Of a DNA stretch of 64,000 bases, positions 34,021 through 46,982 are shown one piece after another. The notes below the pieces were generated by a model that saw only the letters and a list, made by a program, of their open reading frames with translations, searched no databases and was not told the origin of the DNA. Numbering within the stretch: the stretch's first letter is position 1; each line of letters opens with the position of its first letter. The translations under genes and the position numbers were made by a program. Source of the stretch: Pseudoscleropodium purum (Eukaryota > Streptophyta > Bryopsida > Hypnales > Brachytheciaceae); contig OZ017795.1 of assembly GCA_963969395.1 (NCBI GenBank), forward strand, positions 372,001 through 436,000, written 5' to 3'.

Positions 34021-36735
34021 TTTTAACTTATTATTTCGGAGCAGATGATCGCACGCGTTCAAGCTCCAGTGGAGGGTGAAGCTTCAACACGGGCCTGCCT
34101 TTGAAGGAGTCTAAGTGGGTGATGTCGAAAGAGATTACTTGTTTGTGACCCTCATTCCAAGGTGGGCTCTAACTCGTAGCATATCCTTGATCTAAAACGG
34201 CCGTGAAACTTTGGAAGTAGGATCCAGATTGGATTCCTGAATCCTGGGATGATAAGTTCGTGATAACACGACCCTGGAGATCAGATAAGAACAAGAATGA
34301 TGCGAATTCATCCCAACTTCTGAGGGAGGGTGTGTGTCAAATGGGCTACTTTAGAAGGATATGCCAGGAGTCTCAACGAATGGCTCTAGAATTTGCACAT
34401 CTTCAAATCTAGAAACTCCCTTGAAGTAGAAAAGTTCAACTGAAGGACAATCGTGCGGAGATCGTGAGGAGAGGAGGGTTGCTAGCTTGCGAGCCTAGGC
34501 ATAGATGCCTTCTATGGTTACATAGTATGTACATTATAGGTACTTATGTTGTAGACATGTAGTATATTTTTCGGAATCTAATTTTATTCAACTAAATCCG
34601 AGTTCGAACACCAAAGAATGAACTATATAAGGCTAGCGTAATGTATTTAAAGATCACAATGTATTTAAAGATCACAATGTATAAACATACAAAATTTAGA
34701 GACTTATTCATTCTTAATCCTACTAAAACCCAAGGTATCACTCAAACTGTCTATTAGTAGATGCTATTGACTGATGTATGCAGTCATAGTCTTGTCTAGT
34801 GCGTTACTGGCTGGTGACAATAGTTTTAGGACAATAGTTCAATGTGGACTGACTTGTAGTGAATGCATGTGCAATACAGGACTTTTAGACTTTATAAGTA
34901 ATACTATTAATATTTAGCAAGCAAATTAAGATTGAGGGCTTTAGAACAACTTACGATAGTCAACACACACAATCAAGGACAATAGGGCAAAACACGTGCA
35001 AATTAATATGCATTAATACCTACAATACACAAAATCCAAACTTACAACATGTATATGCAATTTTCAATATAATACTCTAATAACATTGATGCCAAATAAA
35101 TAATAAATTTCTAACTCTAGTTCTAACTTTCAAATGGATCAATTCCAAACCAGGGGTACGGTCGTTCGGCTGTTCGAAAAATTTTAACCTTTATTTTAAT
35201 TTGTTTTTGATTGAATGATTAGGTCAAAACTTTATATCCCCAGAACATAGTTACAAACTTAAAAGTCCCAAAACAATCCTTAAAACCCTGAAATTACAAT
35301 TTAAATGGCCAATGGCCTAAAATCGTGGGAAAGGGGCCTATGGCCGTGCGATCAGCCCTATGACCGCCCGTTGCACCCTATAGCCGTGCGACCATATCTG
35401 CCTGGTTTGTCGGAATCTATTGTACGCTACGACTAATCTGCTTCGGCGATAAAAAAAAATTTAGTTCTTCCAAAATCTCACCAAATTGCACGATTCTCCT
35501 ACATTTGGTGATCTCATGATCATACAAATTTTCCAATTTTAGTTCAATTTCTAGACATTGGACGTCCCCAAGTTCCCGAATCCCTAATTTGACCACAGCT
35601 TCACAAACAACTGAATTTGCAAAGTCTTCCCGAAATCGGACGCAATTCAGCAGCGATTACCATTTTTCAATGTTCTTGATCAATCCGACCCAATCAATCA
35701 CTCAAATCGCTCACCAAAAATTGATTTCGAAATTTTTTTTTATTACCGATCTTGGTTGGCACCGCAACTGGCTCATTGTTCAACAAAGTGCATGTCGCAA
35801 CTCCTCGCAATTCAATCTGGTTTGGCCGTTTCCGAAAAATTCATGATGAATTGAATTCAATTCTTCGGCGATTGAAATTCACCGATCTCAGCAAGTGCCC
35901 AAGGTTCTCAAATCACAAATACTAGCATTGTTCAAAACACAGATCAACAAGTAGACCGTCCAATCATCAACCATCAATTACATACTGCATTTCCGACTAC
36001 GATTCTGAAACCTCTCCTCAATTCAGCCTTCAACTCCAGTAGAACACAATTTTGAGAACAAATCCCCAATCTGCATAGAACTCCAGAATACATCAACGAC
36101 AAATAATCACGAGCCAAGAACCAGTACACAATTACACAAACACAAGTTGAATTTATATTGCAAATACACGAATTACACGCGCAAAGACTTGCAGCACTAA
36201 GAAAACTTTAAAAAAAACAATCTGCATTGTTTCTGCACTGGGGTGAGAGAGAAGAATCGGAGAGAGAGCGAATTAAAGGCAGGAGGAGGGGATGATCAGA
36301 AGTGGGAAGATTACGCAGGCACCGCTCCCAATCGTACCCGCAACCCTATCTTTTTCTTTTTCTTTATCTTTATTTCTTTTTCTTTATCTTTTCTAATTAC
36401 TAATTTTTTCCCCTAATTACTACTTACTTAACCCATTTCACACTTATATGGTAAAATATAGTTCTATTTTCACTATATACTACAAATAGAATGATATATA
36501 TATATATATATATATAAAGTTCACAAAAAAATGAAAAAGTAGCTCTAAAGATCAAAAAGTTAGACTACAAGATACTTTCCACGGTTACTTATACGGTATC
36601 TATATTATAGGTACTTATATTGGAGGCACCTTCCATAGTTACAGGATACTTACGTTATAGATACATACGTTATAGGCAACCTCAATGGTTGTAGGGTATC
36701 TACTCACACCTACACTCTAGAAGAGCTCGCATCTC
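34021..36735. other. Spacer; includes an LTR- or promoter-like stretch
   Basis: No gene seen. At 35335-35398 three units of about 20 bases repeat (each begins CCTATRGCCG or CCTATGACCG). Read on the minus strand, 36330-35900 has a CT-rich stretch with TCTCTCTCCGATTCTTCTCT, such as occurs in plant leaders or LTR U5 regions. No coding region follows. A degenerate unit around TATTATAGGTACTTAT occurs at about 34507-34560 and again at 36570-36715. Confidence 0.4.
36494..36516. repeat. (AT)n microsatellite
   Basis: An uninterrupted run of AT dinucleotides of about 23 bases. Confidence 0.9.
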
Positions 36736-36740
36736 TAGAC

Positions 36741-37190
36741 TCACATACTAACATGTTGAACTACCATTTGAGCATACTATTAGAAAACTAGTCAAGGATG
36801 TGTAGGTGAATAAACTTCACAACTGTTTCAAAATGATTGGGAAATCTCAAAGCTTGCACAAGGCTACCACCAATTCAACCTCTATGATGTGGTTCATTTT
36901 GTAGATTGAAGGATTCCCTCAAAGCAAAACAAAAGATCTCATGTCATTTAAGACAAAAGTCAAGAGGCCCCCCAAAGTAATGATATGAAATCTTTTGTTT
37001 TGCTCCAAGAAAAATCCCTCAATCTGCGAAAGGAGCCTCATCACATAGGTTGGTGGCAACTTTATGCTAGCTTTGAGATTTCCAAATCATTTTGACACAC
37101 TTGTGAAGTTCACCCACCAATACATTCTTGATTGGTTTTTTAATAGTATGTTCAAGGAGTAGTTTAACAAAAAAAACTAACCTATATGAG
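36741..37190. repeat. Large imperfect inverted repeat
   Basis: The left arm (about 36741-36955) and right arm (about 36985-37190) are reverse complements with scattered changes. For example TTGAGCATACTATTA and GAAATCTCAAAGCT in the left arm reappear as TTGAACATACTATTA and GAAATCTCAAAGCT on the opposite strand of the right arm. The spacer is only about 30 bases. The right arm carries a 93-codon minus frame, but its match in the left arm has stops. The origin is unknown. Confidence 0.75.
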
Positions 37191-37199
37191 AGGAATTCA

Positions 37200-40100
37200 T
37201 TATCTCTCAGATGGAGATGGCAAGAAATTGGTATAACTATCAATGATGATACAACCAAGGCTCCCTTTTTGACATTATAGTGCCAAATTGCACTAGGAAA
37301 AGTAATTTTGCTAAAAAAATGGCAACAAACTATGAAGTCTTTCACCAAATTTTTTTTCTTAAATTGACTAAAATTGATAGATTATAGATGGAAACAAAAT
37401 TATGAACATGTGATCTATGCTAATGTGGTATATTCTATCCAATACATGAATAAATGTTGAAATGTGAAACACCATTGTAACATTTTATATTAGCACTTCG
37501 GCACTCCATAAAAAAATGAAGAAAAAAAACTTGGTTACAATCAAACTTTTGAGGCCAATCATCAACTCACTAGAGCTAATTTTAAAACTCTTCCTGTAGT
37601 TATGTAACCCATAAGAGGACATTTTTTTAAATGCTAAAGCACCTACAAATATGGATGAGAACACTTGGGATGATCAAACTCATTACAAGTTGTAAAAAAA
37701 CAATACACTATTCTAGGAAAACCTACTACAAGAGGGTTGAAAATTAACGCTCTAACTATTGAACCAATTTATATAGGACATTACTTAACTTAAAGATACA
37801 TTGAACTCATTTTCAATGAATTTTACATATGGATATTTCTTACTAATGATATTTTTTACTTATGTAAGAAAACAGCAAAGCTATAGATCACCATGTAGTC
37901 TTCTTTGGCAACTTATGCACCTTTGTCTTCATAAAAAATCAGAAGAAATTATTTTTTTTAATTTTAGTATAAAATGAACTTATCAAGTCTAGTTTTTACT
38001 TTCATTTGAAATTTTGGAAAATTAATAAAATTCAATATTTTATAGCAATCTAAACTTTGGACTAGTGACCGTAGAGTAATGATTTTCTAATTTTAGAATG
38101 ACATGATAAAAAAAAATTAGACCATTATGTTCTATAGTATAGTGTAAATCTACGGAGAATTTTATAGATTTTGTGAACATATTTTGAATTTGAAATGACT
38201 TTTCCACTTTTTATTCAAAAGCTCACAATAATTTCAAATATTCACAAAAAAATCTGAAATTTTTAAATTTATAGAAGGCATGTAATTACATACTTGAATA
38301 AAATAGATGGTTACAAAATGAGAGCATAAAGTAAGATGAAAAGTGAATTTTTAAAAATGGTCATAGGCCTATTCTTTCAAGGTTAAAGTAGGGACACCCA
38401 AATGCACCACTTGTACATATACTTTTATTATGTACAATTGTACATCTCCTACATCTATATGTATTTATTATAAAAGAAATGACTTTATAAATCTTTAATT
38501 TTTCATAACTTTGAAAAGCCCTAAATCCTAAATCCCTCATAATTATGTGTATGGTATCCAAATGATGTATTTATTTTTGCATTGAAATCGCATATTATTT
38601 ATTAGTCTAATTGTAGAAACTATGCATAATAGAAAGAACAATGCTTTGAGGGTCCCTATAGCTCACAATGCATTCATTGAAATAATTGTTGGAAGTTACA
38701 TTTCAATTGATGATATACTGTACAAAGTTGTAAATTTCCACACTTTGCACAAAACTTATAAAATTAGCCTAAAATTAAAGTGTATATACACTAATTGTAA
38801 ATCCTTTGGCCATTGCATACATTTAAACTAATCTTTCATATAAATTTCAATCAATTCATTTTTTCAATAAGAAAACACTTATTATAGGTGGTTAAAGCAA
38901 AATTATATAGCCTCTCATTGTTGTACCTAGAGAGGACTGTTGTTGTCCTTTTTTATTCTATTATGGTTCTTTGGATCCCCTACACATATCCTTGGAGTGA
39001 TAGAACCATCACTACTCAACCCAATTCCACCTTTTTCCACTCCCCATATAATTTAACTACATTATAATGTAAAAAGGTGCAATTAAACTCCAATAGTAAG
39101 GTGCCATTTTGGTTATATATATATATATATATATCTTAATCTTCAAAATTAACTATACATCTTAACATCCACCTACAATATTCTATATAGAATAGACTAT
39201 TATAAACTTCTCAAAACATACTAGCTATGGACTAGTGGAAGAGCTTTGCATCAAAAAATGCTACATGTGAGGAGTTTGGTATAGGTAACTTACTAGGAAA
39301 GTGTGCCAATGCTACAAGATGCTATGAAAACAAAGCCCATTGTAGTGTAGAGGTATTATATATAATACAAAGTCTCCCTCAAAATTCATAATTCACCCCA
39401 ACCAACATGTGATTGGAATTCTAATGTATATTGTAAATTAATATAGAATTTTATTTCTAAAGGTTTGTAAGGATTCATAATTAGTCGGATTTACTACCAT
39501 TAAAATGAATAATTGATTAGTAGTAGTTGTTTCTAAAATTTTGGGACATAATTGACCTAATAAAATAGCAAATGTTATAGTTGGATTTAAAAAAAATAAA
39601 AATAATTAAAGATTTAGCCTCTTAGAACCTTTGAAAGTGACCCCCACAAAAATTTGTATTTTGAGTCCAAAAAATGCAAGGTTTAATGACTTTTGGATCA
39701 AGATTTATAGATGGAATATTTGTAAAAAATAATCAGTGTAACCACAAGATCTTAATTTTTCCATTGTATAGAACATATACAAATAAAAATCAATTTGAAA
39801 TTCTTTACCATATGTGAGATCTATATAATCAAACTACTAAAGGTTTGTTTCTTTCATTTCATGCCACTAGAGATGTATCTCACCTTCAAAATTCAAGAAA
39901 TATTAGAGTATATAGAATTTAGTTTACATATTTTAGTATGATATAGATGCTTAGGTAGTTAGGTTGAAAATTGCCGAACAAAAAATCCAAAGTTTAATCC
40001 ACTTTGTAGAAGACTTAGCTTAAATACCATTTATTACCAAGATTCCTTTGTGAAGAGCAAAAAATTGAAAATATTCATAAATTCACCAAAAATTCAGAAA

Positions 40101-43100
40101 TTACTTGTTCAAAAGTCCAAATAGCATATTTTGGTATTAAAAGTTGGAGGAAAAAGTAAAAAGAATTCTAAATGCAATTTATGTGGCCTAGAAGAAGATT
40201 TTTTGACATTGCCTTCAAAGAATGATTGAAGCCCCATTAGCCCTTTAGTAATTATAGAAAGGAAATCTTGAGGCCAAAACACTCAATAAATTATAAAAAA
40301 TCCATCCAAACTCACATATACATATAAATCACATTTTTAGATTTGCAACAAAAATGCACATCTAAAAATTGAACTACAATATTTGACCAAAAGCTCAAAA
40401 ACCACAATAAGATTTTTAAAATATTTTGCTTGGCATCATATGTTAATTCTAGTACATTATTCAATCCAAGGTGTGTTTGATTGATTCTTGTTGGTATGAT
40501 ATAAGAGGTCTACAAAGCAACCATTTAGGAGCTAGAAATTAATTTGGGGAGGTAGATCAAATGAAATTTTTTTGAAAGAAAAATGGACCTGGCATCTAAC
40601 CTATGACATTGTATATTTTGAGAGCTTTCTAGAATTAGTTATGAATTTTTGAAGTTGAAACACAATGGTTACTAAAAGCATCCTCTTCCTAAAACATACA
40701 TTACTAGTGTATTGCTAAAGCAATGAGAAAGCAAAACCTACAAATACAATAGTCTACTCTAAATCCAATCACGTTCTAAAAGCGATCATGACAGAAAGGC
40801 ACATTTTGCTTTGTTCAATGTATTTATAGTGTATATTTCGGAAGGTGGTCGCTTTTAGTGACTACTGAATTTCAACTTCAAAAATTCATAACTAATTCCA
40901 AGAAGGTATGCTTAAAGGACGAATGGGTGACCTTAGAAATCATCCCTTATCATTACCATGTGAATCGTTGGCTTCAAATATTACAAAAGTATTCATTGGA
41001 AGTCAAGCTACAGTAACTACAAAAGACTTTTCCTTTTTCCACAAAAATTGGAGGATGAATAGTTGCACATCTATCCTACACAACAACAAGAATATATGTC
41101 ATTCATTGAACAAAAAATGGCTGGTGCGTCATTTATGGGTTAAGAACAGCCTACCATACATTTCAGGAGGTGGACATTGATAAAATTCAGCACTCTATGG
41201 ACCTCCTTCCTCACATGCTTTTGACAATGTAAAATACTCAATTCTTTGAATTCATCAGGAAATTTTCTAAACAAGCAGTACGGGATTGTATAGTACCATG
41301 TGTTCTATGCAAACCACAGGGATAAAATTTAAGTGTGCATTCTGATGTTTCCTACCCACTGAGTTCCTCACATTATGGCTTCCTGGCTCCCCTAGTGTGT
41401 TGGACCTTGTGGACGACGGAGAATTTTTGTAACACATTCCTGGATTTGCTTGGGTCACTGCGAACAAGACTTTTTAACTATAACCGCCCAACAAGACTTC
41501 TTTACTGTAACCGCCCAAGTGGACGGTGGTCAAGGTTCTCATTCAAGTTCATGGCCTTCATGAGTGGAAGTTTTTTTTAAAGTAGGCTTGTATAGGAGCC
41601 AACCCACCATTTCTGATCACCCCTCAATTTCCAACCTATAGACTGATTCTTTTTTGTGAAGTTGTGGTGTGGTTTTCAAAGTATTTGTGGTGGATGATCA
41701 TTGGTTGTTAGGCTCTTATTATTGCAATCAATTTTTAGTTGATTTTGCAACTAGCTTTTGGTTGATTTTTTAACCAGTCTATGGTTAGAAATAGAAAAGT
41801 CTATATAAACAATAGACGTCGCATAGTATAATTCAGCTAAAAACTTTATGATAATTATATTTTGAAGTTAAAAAAATTATATAATCCTTCCAAACTCTAT
41901 TTCTATTTTAGAAAAAAGAAATTATACTCAGGAAATATGCACTCCACATACTTATAATTGCTTAAGTGGTTGGAAATGGATCAGCCCCCTTATATTGATT
42001 TTTCTTACCTTGTGTAGTTGTGTCTTTCTAAATGGCAAGGATATAAGTTAGGATTTTGCAATCACTAAGGCGCATTAGTCGGGAGGTACATTACATGTTA
42101 TGGTAGAAGTACCTATTTTGGACAAGCCCCTACAATGGTTGTATAAGTCGATCCATTGTAGACAATAGTTGAATGCACTAATCATTGAAAATGATTCATT
42201 GTTTGTACCTTCGTTCTTACTCATCTCTCTTCCTACTTGGCTTAAAGAAAAGTGCCAAAGCTAATCATAATAGGTGAGACATCTATAAGACCACAATGGA
42301 TCAAGATGAAAAATTCACATTTATATAGAATAAAATATTCATTCTTGGAAGAAAAGTTTTTGGGTTTTTTGCATTCTTCCTTATCCTTATTTTTACACAC
42401 ATTGAACTCAATTCCTCCACAAGTTTCCCACATCATACAATTGCTGAAATCCTAAAGTTATCTAAAATAGGTACTTCTAACTTAGTTAGTTTTTTTCCAA
42501 ATAGATTTGCCCAACCACATGGGATTGAAATTTTGGTTTCTATTTTTATTTATTTATTTAACAAATGAAATAGAATTTCATTGCATAGGTTGAGTTAGAA
42601 ATACAACACCCCTAGCCATAAGTGTCTTGGGTATTTTTGATTTTCAAGCTAGAATTAAATGTGTAAGGGTGTTGTAGACCTAAATGATCCAATGGAAGAC
42701 TTCACTATTAACTCTATTGAAACAAAGAATGTACCTATTGATCCAATAATTAGAGTATGGGGTGACTACTTTGGTTATTGGGGGTTGCATGAGTCCAAGT
42801 TTAGAATAAGTAGTTGCACTCTTCTAAAAAAAGGCATAGAAAAATAATTTAGAAATAATAATTAAATTGAAATCATGATTAGAAGGCTCAAAAAGTTGTT
42901 CTAAATCAACCACCAACTTAATACTAAATCCATTCTCAATCTACAAGAAGCTTGCTTGATTTGAGACACTTTGACGGTCTAAAAAGCGATTTAGAGCCAA
43001 AACAATGTTGGTGGATGTTGATGAGTGTGGCACATTTGTTGAGAATTATAGGTGCAAAATTGTCTCTCTTTAGGGATAATCCTATAAAGATGTGTTGGTC

Positions 43101-43610
43101 ATTATAAAAATCATCCTTTTTGGTTTAGTGTGAATCATCTACTAAAAAAATCCAAAGCACTTATTGGAGGTCAAACAATTGTAGAAGACCTCATTACATA
43201 TTAAATTTCAAAGATGAACATATGCATTTTTGTCTTACATAGAGAGATCCTTTATCATCCATCAAGCTATTCTTGTTTGCAACATCTTTATAGAACAATT
43301 GCCTACACTTTGATTTTAACTTAGAATATGTAATTAGTTTGAAATTTGGTGTAGAAATGATTCCATGCAAAAGGTCCAAGTGAGGAATAAATTTGGTGAA
43401 TATTTATGTGTAGAAGTATACCAATCAAGAATGGATACTTTTGTCTATGACAATACTCATGAAAAGCAAAAAGCAAAGAAACCCCTAAAGACATTTAAAT
43501 TTCCATATAAATTGTTTGTTGACTTCTTGTGTTCTTTTGTACTAGTTTTGTCATTTCAATTTAGTTTTGAAAGGACAATGGACTAAATAATTTACTCCAA
43601 TGTAAAAAGA
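37200..43610. other. AT-rich intergenic DNA
   Basis: No gene supported. An (AT)n run lies at 39114-39132. Short frames such as 40908-41180 (plus) and the region around 43190-43590 hold loosely similar word patterns (for example SLNKKWLVRHL). They may be two very old copies of one repeat, but stops abound. Confidence 0.5.
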
Positions 43611-43616
43611 ACTTAA

Positions 43617-43735
43617 TCCCTAAACACCTAAACTACGTTTTTTGGCAAGTTAGAAATTTTGGGCAGCTCACCACAAACAGAGTTTTTATTTTTTTCTCTG
43701 AAATTTTAACACAACATGTACTATGAGCCCCATAA
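43617..43735 (+). mobile_element. TTAA-flanked AT-rich repeat family, truncated copy 2
   Basis: TTAA (43613-43616) is followed by TCCCTAAACACC, then GAAATTTTGGGCAGCTCACC and ATTTTAACACAACATGTA, the family's left end. The match fades after about 43735. Confidence 0.65.
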
Positions 43736-44940
43736 TTATCATCTGGATCTTGGAATTTTAATTTTTTTTTAATTTTTTTTTTTGCTCATGTTTATCGGTA
43801 ATTATGGTAAAAAAAAAGCTAAAAAAATAGAATCAGAGAATAGTTGGGAGAAACCCTATGTTTATGGGATGGTGTTTCCCAAAAGTCTTGAATTTCATAA
43901 AGGTTGCATATTGTTTACTTTAGAAACCTAATTAAGTGTTTAAGCACTAATATAAAAGACTAAGAATGGTTTTAGTCTGGAATTGAAGATGGTATAAACA
44001 CTAAGATTTTGAAAGAATTTGGTCTACAATAGTGCAAGCAAGACTTTGATTAAAAAAGACAAAGCAGAATCCGTGGACACTATAGGTGGCAGTCATAGTA
44101 AAAAAAATGTTGCATGATAAAGAAGTATACCAACAACGTAATGATAAAGCTAGATTGCCAAGATTCCTTTGCACAAGAATGATTCTTCCCTTGAAGAATT
44201 AAAATATCAAGATTCACTTATACATGAATGATTCTTCCCTGAAGGAATTAAAATCTAAGGAAGTAAATTAATTTCTTCTTGGAAAATTATAGATTAAACT
44301 TGAAAATTTGCCTAGAGGGTTTGGGGACTTTGTAAAAGTTACTCAAAAAGTTTTGTAAATTTTCAAATTGTAGAACATGACTCTATGGGAAGTCAACCCA
44401 AATTTTCATAAGTGAATAAATTCATATGAATTCATATGGTGATGGTAAAATTCCACTAAAAATTAGAATAGTGTGTTTAAGTCTAAATAAGCGCCTAATC
44501 AAATTTTACAACATTCCGACAATGGCAACTACTTGAACCGGTAGCGCTAATGGATTTTAATAGAATTTAAAAAACATTCCGCACATTGACTTTCAAATTA
44601 CAACCATAAAAAGGCCAAATTGAGTCATCTTAGACTCTTCTTTTATGTTTTTGGACCTTCCGGACAACCTTCGTCAAACAAAATTAGCAAAAGACGCAAA
44701 TCCCAAAACTTAGGTTTTTCACCTTTTGTATGACAGTAAAGAACACTGTCTTTCGTGAGGAATTTTGAGATAAAAGTTGGGGGAGTGGGGAACCTCAAGT
44801 GAATTTGGGTCTTCTAAAGCCAATAGAGTAGTTCGTTTCTCAATTGGAATTTTTCTCCAAAAGTTAGAGAAGGATCAACAGTAGGGTAGAATTAGGCATA
44901 GTAATTATTGATTTTAGTTTACTTAGGTAGTTTTTACATA
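43736..44940. other. AT-rich spacer
   Basis: Nothing coding recognised. A short direct repeat around GATTCTTCCCT (about 44186 and 44234) is the only pattern noted. Confidence 0.4.
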
Positions 44941-44969
44941 AATAGAGGTAAGTGGGAGCCCCAGAAATG

Positions 44970-45010
44970 TATAAAAGGGCTCCCATCAACTTCATTTGCA
45001 CCCCCTTTCT
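44970..45010 (+). promoter_or_regulatory. TATA-like promoter inside a hairpin
   Basis: TATAAAA (44970-44976) lies between GGGAGCCC and GGGCTCCC, a perfect 8-bp stem. TTGCACCCCCTTT follows 20 bases downstream (44996), as in the CCGGA element at 23961. No convincing coding region follows directly, so this may be the start region of a degenerate retroelement. Confidence 0.45.
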
Positions 45011-45787
45011 TGTATTTCGTTGATGCCATTTCGTGGCTACGTCCAAGTTTCTTTGGTACTTTGCCAAAACTTTTGTGCTCTCTTGGTGTTCAAGCTTTGC
45101 TTGCATCTTTCTAGGTTTTGTGTTGTGAGTTGTTGCGAAGGTCGTGGGGGTCCCTTTGAGTTCACTTATGCTATTGTTGTACTAACACTAAGAAATCTTG
45201 GCTGAATTCTAGTAATGCCGTTAGTTGAGAATTCTTAGATTTTGGTGATCTTTGCAAATTTGGTGTCATACTAATCAATTCTAAGGTGTGATGATTTGTT
45301 TGGGACTTCACAATCCAGAGTTGTAGAAAATCCCCTAGACATCCATTTAGAATTTGTGGTTCAAATCTTGTTGAAATTTGTTTCAATTGAGAGACTTGGG
45401 TGAGGACCAAGCTCCAAGGTTTGTGCATGATAAGGGGACTTTTGCTAAAACTTTGGGGTTAATCACCGTGTACAGCAAAGCTTCGTTCCCCTATAACCTT
45501 GTGGAAGTATTTTTTGAGTTTACTTCTCCAATTTATTGTTGGTTAAGGGGTCCCCAAAAGGAGACCCAAGGCGGGCAACAGCCTTATTTTAATTGTTTGG
45601 GTGTGCAAGGAGACCATCAACCATTTGGCCTGCCATCAAGTGAAAGCTTGACAGCCAGCCAGGTACTTACCCAGTCAAGTATCCATCAGTGGAGGATGCC
45701 ATAAGACCCCACTATTTGATTGGTTTTTTTTGTTTTTTTTTAAAATTTATTTTTTCCACTTCCATTAGACCCAGCCCGTCAAGTCAA

Positions 45788-46445
45788 CCTGAACTGGTTA
45801 ACAAAGCCCAACAAGGGCTGAGATCGAGAAGGGAAAAATCAATAAATTAACTCTGGGAGAGAGACCAGAAGGCCTGAGCCTTAGATAAATGCTGATTGGC
45901 TTAGCAAGGCCCACAGGGACTGGTATTGAGAGGAGAAAACGTATAAATTAACACTGAGAGAGAGGCCAGTAAGGCCTGAGCCTAGAGAGACGCTGTTTTA
46001 GCTTAGCAAAGCCACAAGGGCTGAATTCAAGATTAACAAATCATAGAAATTAATTCTGAGAGAGGACCAGAAAGCCTGAGCCTTAGACAAACCCTGATTG
46101 GCTTAGCAAAGCCACAGGGCTGAAATTAAGAGGAAAAAATCATAGAAAAAGAACCCACATAGCAACCAGTCCTTACCCAAACTGATTGAGCTTACATACA
46201 GAGCTCACATAGCAACCAGCCCCTACCACATGTTGATTTAGCCTCCATAAGGTACCCACATAGCAACCGAACTGATTTAGCTTACATGCAAAGCTCACAT
46301 AGCATCCACCCCTACCACATGCTGATTTAGCCTCCATAAGGAATCAAATAACATCCAGCCTTCACCATAAATTGAGTTAGCTTTTGTAAAAAACCCAGAG
46401 GGCTTCTAGCCCTTACCAAAGCTGATTAGTGTTGCTTTGTGAGAG
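45788..46445. repeat. Degenerate tandem array, about 50/100-bp period
   Basis: About four units near 100 bp start at 45791, 45892, 45992 and 46094 (CTGATTGGCTTAGCAAAGCC-like). They pass into units near 50 bp starting at 46154, 46204, 46255, 46294, 46344 and 46394 (CCCACATAGCAACCAG-like). Spacing is 100-102 and then mostly 50-51 bases. The array is clearly diverged between units and has no coding sense. Confidence 0.8.
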
Positions 46446-46691
46446 AACCAGAGGCCATCAATACTCAAGACACCGAATTAATTAGGGAACGAGAACCAGG
46501 TCAGTCAATAGTTGTGGAAACATTGCACAAGGGCTTCCAAAAGGGATTAAGACTAACCAGTCCCCAACCATATGAGATCAGAGTGTATAAGGATCGGAGT
46601 ACTTCCAAATCCATATTGGGGGAACTCCAGCAAGGAGTTAACGCCATAACCAAACCAGTGGACCTGACTGAGCCTGTGAACAGGCCAGATG

Positions 46692-46982
46692 CATTAGAAG
46701 AGTTTTGGGGGGTCCAGAAGCCTGTTTCGGGCCTGTTCCCCCGCAGCTATTGTCCACAGCGAGGGGAACGGCCTGCTGTCAGAATTTTTTTTTAAATAAA
46801 AATAAATTAAATAATTAAATAATTATTTTAATTTTTAAATAAAAAAATAAAATAAAATTTTAAAATTGATCAATGACGTGGCAAGGTCTCGGCCACGTCA
46901 AACCGCTGCGCCGAACCTGTTTCCTGCATTCGCAGGCTATGACAACTTGCAAGCATCCAAAGGCCCCAAAAATCTTCTAATG
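46692..46982. mobile_element. CATTAGAAGA-terminus element, compact 291-bp copy
   Basis: Inverted ends CATTAGAAGAGTTTTGGGG and CATTAGAAGATTTTTGGGG enclose two GC-richer blocks and an AT-rich middle (about 46790-46866). The left block folds on itself (GGCCTGTTCCCC with GGGGAACGGCC). The right block contains GACGTGGCAAGGTCTCGGCCACGTC. The same blocks flank 1.5 kb at 8512-10279. No target duplication is obvious. Confidence 0.7.

Noticed and set aside
44864..45704. Open frames of 68-108 codons near the 45-kb promoter-like site
   Set aside because: No motif or consistent frame; they overlap on both strands.
45788..46445. CRISPR array
   Set aside because: Repeats are diverged, contiguous and without unique spacers; this is a plant nuclear tandem repeat.
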